Made by a program: the position numbers and the translations under genes. Of a stretch of DNA of 64,000 nt, positions 11,235-22,450 are shown in pieces. The notes beneath the pieces are model-generated. The model saw nothing but the letters and a program-made list of their open reading frames with translations. It did not search any database and was not told the origin of the DNA. Numbering within the stretch: the stretch's first letter is position 1; the number at the start of each line of letters is the position of its first letter. Source of the stretch: Symsagittifera roscoffensis (lineage: Eukaryota; Xenacoelomorpha; Acoela; Convolutidae); contig NC_087065.1 of the NCBI RefSeq assembly GCF_963678635.1, positions 67,611,374 through 67,675,373 of the forward strand, read 5' to 3'.

Positions 11235-11520
11235 TAAATTTCTTGGAACAATAATATGTCGTGCATTTCGATATACAAGCTAAGTGGTAGTAATTTGAGT
11301 CTGACAAGTCGATCAACGTATGACAGCTCAGTGTCGACAATCCAGCGTGTAGCTCGTTTCTGTACAAGTTCTATTCGTATCAGAGCTGTCTTTGTTGGGT
11401 ACCATACTTGTGAGGCGTAAAAAAGTATTGGAACAACTATACCACAGTAAACATTGAGTTTTTTAGATTGACTCGCACTGATTGGGGAAATTCCGTTTGA
11501 TCAGAAAAAAGCAACCCATT
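11235..11520 (-). pseudogene. LINE ORF2 fragment downstream of RT, copy A
   Basis: The minus strand carries the same coding remnant as 18504-18788, here with an indel near 11482. The pattern (P-I-L-F-Y-A-S-Q-V-W, then QKRATRW, RLVRLKLLPL) is the region after the reverse transcriptase domain of CR1/Jockey-type non-LTR retrotransposons. Confidence 0.55.
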
Positions 11521-11631
11521 ATCTTAGAAAAACCGGATTCAAACTGTTAAGGGGGAATTGTTTTAATGCAGGTTCGTATTCGTTGAGCCACAAACTGGCC
11601 AATAATGCAATTATTATAATAGTTATAATAG

Positions 11632-11814
11632 TTACAGTAATAATAATAATGCTTTGAGAGTGTCTAATGTTGTGACGGGAATGTAGTCAGTTGATCGGCG
11701 TATTGAATAAATATCATTCAGCAGTTTGACCAGGGCATAAGTAGTTGAGGTTTGTTTTCGTACACAAGTCACCCGAACACTCGTGCAAGAATAGGAGTTA
11801 AAGAGATGGGACAC
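11632..11814 (-). pseudogene. possible LINE C-terminal remnant, copy A
   Basis: A 60-codon minus-strand frame (CTSVRVTCVRKQTSTTYALV, then a short L-L-N-D-I stretch and TLDTLKALL) resembles the last residues of LINE ORF2 proteins (basic region, 'vklWN.lP', then 'FK..L'). It lies upstream of the post-RT fragment on the same strand, the reverse of the normal order, so the LINE is rearranged or two fragments are joined. Confidence 0.25.
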
Positions 11815-11970
11815 AGGAGGTAATAAGTTATTCTAATGCGTTATGCAAACAGGAGGTAATGTGTTGTTCTAACGTTTTTTGACGTTAGAATAACACATCT
11901 GAAGAACAACTCGAACTTAAATAAAATGACTGAACAAGTTCTGACAATAGATTAAAACGCAAAACGAAAT

Positions 11971-14900
11971 TCCTGTTTGATTTATTAAACAGGTATTATG
12001 AAAACGTTTTTTTTTTTCCAGATGAGATCTGGTTTTTTTTTAATTTTTTATTTTATTATTTTTTTTGAGACGCTTTTTCGAAAAATTCGCTTTCCCAAAA
12101 AACTACCCGTCAGATTCTCATAAAGGTGGTACCAATGGATTCAGTAGCGTTTCACCTACCTGCCTGCATGAAATTAAGGGCAATTTTTACCCTACCCCAC
12201 CCCCTACGGTCTTAGAAAAGCTTCACAACTCGGTACTTTTTTCACTTTTTGCCCATTTTTTCGGAAATTTTCGATTTCCTCAAAAACTACCCGTCCAGAT
12301 TTGGGATTAAGGGTTTAATCGATAGACCAGGTTGTAGGAAACTCCCATGCACAAGCGGCTGGTCCCTAATTTGCTTAGGGGAAGAGCTATAGACTTAGGA
12401 AAAGTCACTTTTTTGATTTTTTTGCCTATTTTTCGGAAATTATCGATTTCCTCAAAAACACTACCCATCCAGATTTGGAATTAAGGGTTTAATCGATAGA
12501 CCAGGTTGTAGGAAACTCCCCCGCACAAGCGGCTGGTCCTTAACTTGCCTAGGGGAAGAGCTATAGACTTAGGAAAATTCACTTTTTTGACTTTTTTGGC
12601 CTTTTTTCAAATCTTTCCGACTTCCTCAAAAACTACCCGTCCAGATTTGGGATTAAGGGTTTAATCGATAGACCAGGTTGTAGGAACCCCCCCCTACCCA
12701 AACGGCTTGTCCCTAATTTGTCTAGGGGAAGAGCTATACACTTAGGAATAGTCAATTTTTCGGTTTTTAGGCCATTTTTTCAAACTTTTTCGATTTCTTC
12801 AAAAACTACCCATCCAGATTTGGGATTAAGGGTTTAATCGATAGACCAGGTTGTAGGAAACTCCCCTGCCCAAGCGGCTGGTCCCTAATTTGCTTAGGGG
12901 AAGAGCTATAGACTTAGGAAAAGTCACTTTTTTGATTTTTTTGCCTATTTTTTCGGAAATTATCGATTTCCTCAAAAACTACCCATCCAGATTTGGAATT
13001 AAGGGTTTAATCGATAGACCAGGTTGTAGGAAACTCCCCCGCCCAAGCGGCTGGTCCTTAACTTGCCTAGGGGAAGAGCTATAGACTTAGGAAAAGTCAC
13101 TTTTTTTGACTTTTTTGGCCTTTTTTCAAATCTTTCCGATTTCCTCAAAAACTACCCGTCCAGATTTGGGATTAAGGGTTTAATCGATAGACCAGGTTGT
13201 AGGAACCCCCCCCCCCTACACAAACGGCTTGTCCCTAATTTGTCTAGGGGAAGAGCTATACACTTAGGAATATTCAATTTTTCGGTTTTTAGGCCATTTT
13301 TTCAAACTTTTTCGATTTCTTCAAAAACTACCCATCCAGATTTGGGATTAAGGGTTTAATCGATAGACCAGGTTGTAGGAAACTCCCCTGCCCAAGCGGC
13401 TGGTCCCTAATTTGCTTAGGGGAAGAGCTATAGACTTAGGAAAAGTCACTTTTTTGATTTTTTTGCCTATTTTTTCGGAAATTATCGATTTCCTCAAAAA
13501 CTACCCATCCAGATTTGGAATTAAGGGTTTAATCGATAGACCAGGTTGTAGGAAACTCCCCCGCCCAAGCGGTTGGTCCTTAACTTGCCTAGGGGAAGAG
13601 CTATAGACTTAGGAAAAGTCACTTTTTTTGACTTTTTTGGCCTTTTTTCAAATCTTTCCGATTTCCTCAAAAACTACCCGTCCAGATTTGGGATTAAGGG
13701 TTTAATCGATAGACCAGGTTGTAGGAACCCCCCCCCCCCCCCTACACAAACGGCTTGTCCCTAATTTGTCTAGGGGAAGAGCTATACACTTAGGAATATT
13801 CAATTTTTCGGTTTTTAGGCCATTTTTTCAAACTTTTTCGATTTCTTCAAAAACTACCCATCCAGATTTGGGATTAAGGGTTTAATCGATAGACCAGGTT
13901 GTAGGAAACTCCCCTGCCCAAGCGGCTGGTCCCTAATTTGCTTAGGGGAAGAGCTATAGACTTAGGAAAAGTCACTTTTTTGATTTTTTTGCCTATTTTT
14001 TCGGAAATTATCAATTTCCTCAAAAACTACCCATCCAGATTTGGAATTAAGGGTTTAATCGATAGACCAGGTTGTAGGAAACTCCCCCGCACAAGCGGCT
14101 GGTCCTTAACTTGCCTAGGGGAAGAGCTATAGACTTAGGAAAAGTCATTTTTTGACTTTTTTGGCCTTTTTTCAAATCTTTCCGATTTCCTCAAAAACTA
14201 CCCGTCCAGATTTGGGATTAAGGGTTTAATCGATAGACCAGGTTGTAGGAACCCCCCTACACAAACGGCTCGTCCCTAATTTGTCTAGGGGAAGAGCTAT
14301 ACACTTAGGAATAGTCAATTTTTCGGTTTTTAGGCCATTTTTTCAAACTTTTCCGATTTCTTCAAAAACTACCCATCCAGATTTGGGATTAAGAGTTTAA
14401 TCGATAGACCAGGTTGTAGGAAACTCCCCTGCCCAAGCGGCTGGTCCCTAATTTGCTTAGGGGAAGAGCTATAGACTTAGGAAAAGTCACTTTTTTGATT
14501 TTTTTGCCTATTTTTTCGGAAATTATCGATTTCCTCAGAAACTACCCATCCAGATTTGGAATTAAGGGTTTAATCGATAGACCAGGTTGTAGGAAACTCC
14601 TCCGCACAAGCGGCTGGTCCTTAACTTGCCTAGGGGAAGAGCTATAGACTTAGGAAAAGTCACTTTTTTTGACTTTTTTGGCCTTTTTTCAAATCTTTCC
14701 GATTTCCTCAAAAACTACCCGTCCAGATTTGGGATTAAGGGTTTAATCGATAGACCAGGTTGTAGGAACCCCCCCCCCCCCCTACACAAACAGCTTGTCC
14801 CTAATTTGTCTAGGGGAAGAGCTATACACTTAGGAATATTCAATTTTTCGGTTTTTAGGCCATTTTTTCAAACTTTTTCGATTTCTTCAAAAACTACCCA

Positions 14901-17304
14901 TCCAGATTTGGGATTAAGGGTTTAATCGATAGACCAGGTTGTAGGAAACTCCCCTGCCCAAGCGGCTGGTCCCCAATTTGCTTAGGGGAAGAGCTATAGA
15001 CTTAGGAAAAGTCACTTTTTTGATTTTTTTGCCTATTTTTTCGGAAATTATCGATTTCCTCAAAAACTACCCATCCAGATTTGGAATTAAGGGTTTAATC
15101 GATATACCAGGTTGTAGGAAACTCCCCTGCCCAAGCGGCTGGTCCCTAATTTGCTTAGGGGAAGAGCTATAGACTTAGGAAAAGTCACTTTTTTGATTTT
15201 TTTGCCTATTTTTTCGGAAATTATCAATTTCCTCAAAAACTACCCATCCAGATTTGGAATTAAGGGTTTAATCGATAGACCAGGTTGTAGGAAACTCCCC
15301 CGCACAAGCGGCTGGTCCTTAACTTGCCTAGGGGAAGAGCTATAGACTTAGGAAAAGTCATTTTTTGACTTTTTTGGCCTTTTTTCAAATCTTTCCGATT
15401 TCCTCAAAAACTACCCGTCCAGATTTGGGATTAAGGGTTTAATCGATAGACCAGGTTGTAGGAACCCCCCTACACAAACGGCTCGTCCCTAATTTGTCTA
15501 GGGGAAGAGCTATACACTTAGGAATAGTCAATTTTTCGGTTTTTAGGCCATTTTTTCAAACTTTTCCGATTTCTTCAAAAACTACCCATCCAGATTTGGG
15601 ATTAAGAGTTTAATCGATAGACCAGGTTGTAGGAAACTCCCCTGCCCAAGCGGCTGGTCCCTAATTTGCTTAGGGGAAGAGCTATAGACTTAGGAAAAGT
15701 CACTTTTTTGATTTTTTTGCCTATTTTTTCGGAAATTATCGATTTCCTCAGAAACTACCCATCCAGATTTGGAATTAAGGGTTTAATCGATAGACCAGGT
15801 TGTAGGAAACTCCTCCGCACAAGCGGCTGGTCCTTAACTTGCCTAGGGGAAGAGCTATAGACTTAGGAAAAGTCACTTTTTTTGACTTTTTTGGCCTTTT
15901 TTCAAATCTTTCCGATTTCCTCAAAAACTACCCGTCCAGATTTGGGATTAAGGGTTTAATCGATAGACCAGGTTGTAGGAACCCCCCCCCCCCCTACACA
16001 AACAGCTTGTCCCTAATTTGTCTAGGGGAAGAGCTATACACTTAGGAATATTCAATTTTTCGGTTTTTAGGCCATTTTTTCAAACTTTTTCGATTTCTTC
16101 AAAAACTACCCATCCAGATTTGGGATTAAGGGTATAATCGATAGACCAGGTTGTAGAAAACTCCCCTGCCCAAGCGGCTGGTCCCTAATTTGCTTAGGGG
16201 AAGAGCTATAGACTTAGGAAAAGTCACTTTTTTGATTTTTTTGCCTATTTTTTCGGAAATTATCGATTTCCTCAAAAACTACCCATCCAGATTTGGAATT
16301 AAGGGTTTAATCGATAGACCAGGTTGTAGGAAACTCCCCCGCACAAGCGGCTGGTCCTTAACTTGCCTAGGGGAAGAGCTATAGACATAGGAAAAGTCAT
16401 TTTTTGACTTTTTTGGCCTTTTTTCAAATCTTTCCGATTTCCTCAAAAACTACCCGTCCAGATTTGGGATTAAGGGTTTAATCGATAGACCAGGTTGTAG
16501 GAACCCCCCAACAGAAACGGCTCGTCCCTAATTTGTCTAGGGGAAGAGCTATACACTTAGGAATAGTCAATTTTTCGGTTTTTAGGCCATTTTTTCAAAC
16601 TTTTCCGATTTCTTCAAAAACTACCCATCCAGATTTGGGATTAAGAGTTTAATCGATAGACCAGGTTGTAGGAAACTCCCCTGCCCAAGCGGCTGGTCAC
16701 TAATTTGCTTAGGGGAAGAGCTATAGACTTAGGAAAAGTCACTTTTTTGATTTTTTTGCCTATTTTTTCGGAAATTATCGATTTCCTCAGAAACTACCCA
16801 TCCAGATTTGGAATTAAGGGTTTAATCGATAGACCAGGTTGTAGGAAACTCCCCCGCACAAGCGGCTGGTCCTTAACTTGCCTAGGGGAAGAGCTATAGA
16901 CTTAGGAAAAGTCACTTTTTTGACTTTTTTGGCCTTTTTTCAAATCTTTCCGATTTCCTCAAAAACTACCCGTCCAGATTTGGGATTAAGGGTTTAATCG
17001 ATAGAACAGGTTGTAGGAACCCCCCCCCCTACACAAACGGCTCGTCCCTAATTTGTCTACGGGAAGAGCTATACACTTAGGAATAGTCAATTTTTCGGTT
17101 TTTAGGCCATTTTTTCAAACTTTTTCGATTTCTTCAAAAACTACCCATCCAGATTTGCATAATGAATGCATAAGCTTCTCTTTCACTTTTTTTGCGTAGG
17201 AAGAGTGCTATCGACTTGAGAAACCTGAAATTTTAAAACAATTTTAAAATAATCAATATTAAAATAATCAAACAGGTCTCTCCAGCTTTCAGCTGGGCCC
17301 CTAG
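11971..17304 (+). mobile_element. Helitron2/HINE-like element with satellite core, copy 1
   Basis: The left end reads TCCTGTTTGAT after a T. Near the right end, ATCAAACAGG (17267-17276) is the exact inverted complement of CCTGTTTGAT (11972-11981). A perfect hairpin CCAGCT-TTC-AGCTGG (17282-17296) is followed after four bases by CTAG and then T. Subterminal inverted repeats, a 3' hairpin, a CTRR-type end and insertion between T and T are signatures of Helentron/Helitron2-derived non-autonomous elements (HINEs), which often carry a tandem-repeat core. No Rep/helicase is encoded. Three copies in the window share both ends. Confidence 0.7.
12235..17155 (+). repeat. ~174-bp satellite array with A-B-C higher-order repeat (about 28 monomers)
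   Basis: Monomers of 173-177 bp share ACTACCCATCCAGATTTGG, TTAATCGATAGACCAGGTTG and GGGGAAGAGCTATA. Three variants differ in the T-rich segment: A has GATTTTTTTGCCTATTTTTT, B has GACTTTTTTGGCC, C has CGGTTTTTAGGCC. From about 12.39 kb they follow A-B-C strictly (period ~520 bp), except for one A-A junction at about 15.15 kb. A poly-C tract of variable length follows variant B. Short ORFs in each monomer are by-products of the repeat. Confidence 0.9.
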
Positions 17305-17464
17305 TCAGTATGCTGAAAGAATTTTAAATGCGGAACTGTTAAGGGGGATATAATAGGTTCGAGTTCATCGATTAAAGGAAACTTGGTACAAATTTACTTG
17401 TTTGGTCCCGTGAGAAAACTAGTTAAGTTGATTGGTTCCGCCTAATTACTAAAAACAAAAGCAA

Positions 17465-17530
17465 GCGCGGGATTCGAATCTCACTGGGCCTGGATTACAA
17501 AATTCGTATCCGCTAAGCTATAACTAAGCC
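17465..17530 (-). repeat. tRNA-like (SINE head) segment, copy A
   Basis: Read on the minus strand the segment contains TAGCTTAGCGG (A-box-like) and GATTCGAATCCCGC (B-box-like), spaced as in a tRNA. The cloverleaf is not convincing, so this is more likely a tRNA-derived SINE remnant than a tRNA gene. Confidence 0.4.
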
Positions 17531-17614
17531 AGTTGTGTCATCAAGATAGAGAAATTAAGATGCTTACTGTGTGAATTAATCCAAATACTGTATACTTAAA
17601 TTTTGAATTGATCC

Positions 17615-17879
17615 TGTCATGCCCAACTTTCTCGCAAAAACTGAAAATCTCAGAAATACAAGATCAGAACATCCGATTTACAATCGCGGGAAAGTATTGA
17701 AAAAGCAGCGGGAAATTGCTATTCGCAATTTCCAGATACGAAATAAACACGAGTAGAGCCGTCCTATCCTGAAATAGGAGAAGGAGTGATTACAGAAGGA
17801 GAATACATTTATTCGAGTTGAACTAGAGTGAACCCTCAGTGGAAAGGTGGACAGCTGGGGTGTCCCAATGGTTCAGACA
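17615..17879 (+). repeat. LTR-like block, copy B
   Basis: Near-identical to the block at 10343-10606 with the same TGTCAT start, CAGACA end and AATAAA signal, carried along in duplication unit B. Confidence 0.35.
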
Positions 17880-18503
17880 AAAACTTCAATTCTTGAGTCA
17901 AAACTTATTTCCCTTGTTGAAATTAATTAGTATCAAACTTCTAAAGTTATCATACTTAATTCTCGAGTTGCTTACTGATTTAGTTACTCCAATTCTTGAG
18001 TGTGCTGGTATGTGAGTACCCAATTTAGTTTTCTCGAGTGTGTTTTATGATTGTTATGTTGAGATAAGGAGAGTTTTAGGTTGATCCATCTGAAATGGAT
18101 CAAAGTTCCACTGTCTAATAAAAAGTAACTGTGCGGATTGTTCCGACCCTGTTTTTAACGGCGTTCGTGTGTTTTGGGTATTTTGAGACCTAAGTATGGG
18201 GACGTTCTTATTTTCTAGAGTGGGGGGGGGGGTATTTTGGTAGTGGCCTTTAAGCTGTAACGGGTTTTTAGTCTCATGTCGCAAGCGAACCGAATTGGCT
18301 CCGACCGTTTTGAGGTAGAAAAACACAAGAGATAGTGTCCCTACTCTTGAGCCAATCGTTATAGGGCCTATTCTTCTTAAGCCTCATATGTGACCGAAGT
18401 AGGCGACTGTTACATTTCACATCTTTAATCGTTTTGTAAATATTGTTAAAAAATTTTAATCCTGATGATGCACAAAATGTGCGAAAACGTTTGAATTAAT
18501 ATT

Positions 18504-18788
18504 TTAAATTTCTTGGAACAATAATATGTCGTGCATTTCGATATACAAGCTAAGTGGTAGTAATTTGAGTCTGACAAGTCGATCAACGTATGACAGCTCA
18601 GTGTCGACAATCCAGCGTGTAGCTCGTTTCTGTACAAGTTCTATTCGTATCAGAGCTGTCTTTGTTGGGTACCATACTTGTGAGGCGTAAAAAAGTATTG
18701 GAACAACTATACCACAGTAAACATTGAGTTTTTTAGATTGACTCGCACTGATAGGGAAATTCCGTTTGATCAGAAAAAAGCAACCCAT
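18504..18788 (-). pseudogene. LINE ORF2 fragment downstream of RT, copy B
   Basis: A 94-codon minus-strand frame contains PILFYASQVWYPTK, VQKRATRWIVDTE and YVDRLVRLKLLPLSL. This is the conserved 'YasqvW...iq.ratR.i....y.eRL..L.l.pL' stretch between RT and the C-terminus in CR1/Jockey-type LINE ORF2. It has no start, RT core or 3' end, so it is a dead fragment. Confidence 0.6.
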
Positions 18789-18900
18789 TATCTTAGAAAA
18801 ATCGGATTCAAACTGTTAAGGGGGAATTGTTTTAATGCAGGTTCGTATTCGTTGAGCCACAAACTGGCCAATAATGCAATTATTATAATAGTTGTAATAG

Positions 18901-19083
18901 TTACAGTAATAATAATAATGATTTGAGAGTGTCTAATGTTGTGACGGGAATGTAGTCAGTTGATCGGCGTATTGAATAAATATCATTCAGCAGTTTGACC
19001 AGGGCATAAGTAGTTGAGGTTTGTTTTCGTACACAAGTCACCCGAACACTCGTGCAAGAATAGGAGTTAAAGAGATGGGACAC
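18901..19083 (-). pseudogene. possible LINE C-terminal remnant, copy B
   Basis: Same as 11632-11814 within duplication unit B, with a few substitutions. Confidence 0.25.
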
Positions 19084-19239
19084 AGGAGGTAATAAGTTAT
19101 TCTAATGCGTTATGCAAACAGGAGGTAATGTGTTGTTCTAACGTTTTTTGACGTTAGAATAACGCATCTGAAGAACAACTCGAACTTAAATAAAATGACT
19201 GAACAAGTTCTGACGATAGATTAAAACGCAAAACGAAAT

Positions 19240-21788
19240 TCCTGTTTGATTTATTAAATAGGTATTATGAAAACCTTTTTTTTTTCCAGATGAGATCTGG
19301 TTTTTTTTTAATTTTTTTATTTTATTTTATTTTTTTTGAGACGCTTTTTCGAAAAATTCGCTTTCCCAAAAAACTACCCGTCAGATTCTCATAAAAGTGG
19401 TACCAATGGATTCAGTAGCGTTTCACCTACCTGCCTGCATAAAATGTAGGGCAATTTTTACCCTACCCCACCCCCTACGGTCTTAGAAAAGCTTCACAAC
19501 TCGGTACTTTTTTCACTTTTTGCCCATTTTTTCGGAAATTTTCGATTTCCTCAAAAACTACCCGTCCAGATTTGGGATTAAGGGTTTAATCGATAGACCA
19601 GGTTGTAGGAAACTCCCATGCACAAGCGGCTGGTCCCTAATTTGCTTAGGGGAAGAGCTATAGACTTAGGAAAAGTCACTTTTTTGATTTTTTTTGCCTA
19701 TTTTTCGGAAATTATCGATTTCTTCAAAAACTACCCATCCAGATTTGGGATTAAGGGTTTAATCGATAGACCAGGTTGTAGGAACCCCCCCTACACAAAC
19801 GGCTTGTCCCTAATTTGTCTAGGGGAAGAGCTATACACTTAGGAATAGTCAATTTTTCGGTTTTTAGGCCATTTTTTCAAACTTTTTCGATTTCTTCAAA
19901 AACTACCCATCCAGGTTTGGGATTAAGGGTTTAATCGATAGACCAGGTTGTAGGAAACTCCCCTGCCCAAGCGGCTGGTCCCTAATTTGCTTAGGGGAAG
20001 AGCTATAGACTTAGGAAAAGTCACTTTTTTGATTTTTTTGCCTATTTTTTCGGAAATTATCGATTTCCTCAAAAACTACCCATCCAGATTTGGAATTAAG
20101 GGTTTAATCGATAGACCAGGTTGTAGGAAACTCCCCCGCACAAGCGGCTGGTCCTTAGCTTGCCTAGGGGAAGAGCTATAGACTTAGGAAAAGTCACTTT
20201 TTTGACTTTTTTGGCCTTTTTTCAAATCTTTCCGATTTCCTCAAAAACTACCCATCCAGATTTGGAATTAAGGGTTTAATCGATAGACCAGGTTGTAGGA
20301 AACTCCCCCGCACAAGCGGCTGGTCTTTAACTTGCCTAAGGGAAGAGCTATAGACTTAGGAAAAGTCACTTTTTTGGCCTTTTTTCAAATCTTTCCGATT
20401 TCCTCAAAAACTACCCGTCCAGATTTGGGATTAAGGGTTTAATCGATAGACCAGGTTGTAGGAAACTCCCCTGCCCAAGCGGCTGGTCCCTAATTTGCTA
20501 AGGGGAAGAGCTATAGACTTAGGAAAAGTCAACTTTTTTGATTTTTTTGCCTATTTTTTCGGAAATTATCGATTTCCTCAGAAACTACCCATCCAGATTT
20601 GGAATTAAGGGTTTAATCGATAGACCAGGTTGTAGGAAACTCCCCCGCACAAGTGGCTGGTCCTTAACTTGCCTAGGGGAAGAGCTATAGACTTAGGAAA
20701 AGTCACTTTTTTGACTTTTTTGGCCTTTTTTCAAATCTTTCCGATTTCCTCAAAAACTACCCATCCAGATTTGGGATTAAGAGTTTAATCGATAGACCAG
20801 GTTGTAGGAAACTCCCCTGCCCAAGCGGTTGGTCCCTAATTTGCTAAGGGGAAGAGCTATAGACTTAGGAAAAGTCAACTTTTTTGATTTTTTTGCCTAT
20901 TTTTTCGGAAATTATCGATTTCCTCAGAAACTACCCATCCAGATTTGGAATTAAGGGTTTAATCGATAGACCAGGTTGTAGGAACCCCCCCTACACAAAC
21001 GGCTCGTCCCTAATTTGTCTAGGGGAAGAGCTATTCATTTAGGAATAGTCAATTTTTCGGTTTTTAGGCCATTTTTTCAAACTTTTTCGATTTCTTCAAA
21101 AACTACCCATCCAGATTTGGGATTAAGAGTTTAATCGATAGACCAGGTTGTAGGAAACTCCCCTGCTCAAGCGGCTGGTCCCTAATTTGCTAAGGGGAAG
21201 AGCTATAGACTTAGGAAAAGTCAACTTTTTTGATTTTTTTGCCTATTTTTTCGGAAATTATCGATTTCCTCAGAAACTACCCATCCAGATTTGGAATTAA
21301 GGGTTTAATCGATAGACCAGGTTGTAGGAAACTCCCCCGCACAAGCGGCTGGTCCTTAACTTGCCTAGGGGAAGAGCTATAGACTTAGGAAAAGTCACTT
21401 TTTTGACTTTTTTGGCCTTTTTTCAAATCTTTCCGATTTCCTCAAAAACTACCCGTCCAGATTTGGGATTAAGGGTTTAATCGATAGACCAGGTTGTAGG
21501 AACCCCCCCCCCCTACACAAACGGCTCGTCCCTAATTTGTCTAGGGGAAGAGCTATACACTTAGGAATAGTCAATTTTTCGGTTTTTAGGCCATTTTTTC
21601 AAACTTTTTCGATTTCTTCAAAAACTACCCATCCAGATTTGCATAATGAATGCATAAGCTTCTCTTTCACTTTTTTTGCGTAGGAAGGGCGCTATCGACT
21701 TGAGAAACCTGAAATTTTAAAACAATTTTAAAATAATCAATATTAAAATAATCAAACAGGTCTCTCCAGCTTTCAGCTGGGCCCCTAG
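19240..21788 (+). mobile_element. Helitron2/HINE-like element with satellite core, copy 2
   Basis: Same ends as copy 1: TCCTGTTTGAT at 19240, ATCAAACAGG and the CCAGCT-TTC-AGCTGG hairpin before CTAG at 21785-21788, followed by T. It is 2.5 kb against 5.3 kb for copy 1 because the satellite is shorter. It sits at the same place in duplication unit B. Confidence 0.7.
19500..21645 (+). repeat. ~174-bp satellite array, scrambled order (about 12 monomers)
   Basis: Same monomer types as the array at 12.2-17.2 kb, but in the order A-C-A-B-B-A-B-A-C-A-B-C. The second of the adjacent B monomers (about 20.36 kb) lacks several bases of its T-rich block. The loss of periodic order shows this array rearranged independently after the unit was duplicated. 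Confidence 0.85.
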
Positions 21789-21948
21789 TCAGTATGCTGA
21801 AAGAATTTTAAATGCGGAACTTTTAAGGGGGATATAATAGGTTCGAGTTCATCGATTAATGGAAGTTTGGTACAAATTTACTTGTTTGGTCCCGTGAGAA
21901 AACTAGTTAAGTTGATTGGTCCCGCCTAATTACTAAAAACAAAAGCAA

Positions 21949-22014
21949 GCGCGGGATTCGAATCTCACTGGGCCTGGATTACAAAATTCGTATCCGCTAA
22001 GCTATAACTAAGCC
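21949..22014 (-). repeat. tRNA-like (SINE head) segment, copy B
   Basis: Second copy of the tRNA-like segment described at 17465-17530, in duplication unit B. Confidence 0.4.
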
Positions 22015-22188
22015 AGTTGTGTCATCAAGATAGAGAAATTAAGATGCTTAATGTGTGAATTAATCCAAATACTATATACTTAAATTTTTGTTAAGGACCA
22101 CAGCAGTTTTGAGGGACTAAACAAGTACCGGAAGTAAACTAGTACCGGAAGTTTTTTATTCGTTTCACTTTGAATATTTAAGAAAAAA

Positions 22189-22450
22189 ATGGCCGAAAAA
22201 GAACCGGTAATTGAAGAGAAGGAGGTCCATGGAGAGGAACTTATCAACTTAATTGTTGCAAGACTATGGAAACATTTAGAAGTTTATCTTAACCAAGAAG
22301 AAATAAAAGAGAAGGTTATGGCAGCAACCGACAATTTCGTCGAACTGAGAAAAGTAAAATTATGGGATCCTATGGTTCTTCTCCAGGCGAAAGTATTGAA
22401 AAGACCGTGGCACTTGAATCCCGCCGATGAGTCTATTGTCTTCGAATTTG
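22189..22450 (+). CDS. SMP-C2 gene exon 1
   Basis: ATG at 22189 begins an 87-codon segment with an acidic leader and the first SMP helix and strands. To join exon 2 in frame the exon must end in phase 1, which picks the donor GTCGGT at 22451. The stronger-looking GTAGAT four bases later would break the frame. Confidence 0.65.

Larger units (their letters stand above)
10331..17600. repeat. direct duplication unit A (7.3 kb)
   Basis: From about 10331 the sequence is repeated from about 17601 with few changes. Order in each unit: LTR-like block, short motif-rich stretch, poly-G tract, antisense LINE debris, HINE-like element with satellite core, tRNA-like segment. Length differences are mostly in the satellite (about 28 monomers here, about 12 in unit B) and the poly-G tract near 10955 (longer here than at 18225). 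Confidence 0.85.
17601..22088. repeat. direct duplication unit B (4.5 kb)
   Basis: Second copy of the composite unit, starting at the shared TTGAATTGATCCTGTCATG boundary and ending at the shared ATACTTAAATTT boundary just before the SMP-C2 gene. Head-to-tail copies with shared end points suggest unequal exchange or a rolling-circle-type duplication. Confidence 0.85.

Noticed and set aside
12890-20181. Many ~64-codon ORFs (LRGRAIDLGKVTF...) repeated every ~520 bp
   Set aside because: They are open frames running through the ~174-bp satellite, change with each monomer variant, overlap neighbouring monomers and have no protein-like conservation beyond the DNA repeat.
12235-21645. CRISPR array
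   Set aside because: Regular repeats, but no unique spacers; repeat units are contiguous and ~174 bp in a eukaryotic context.
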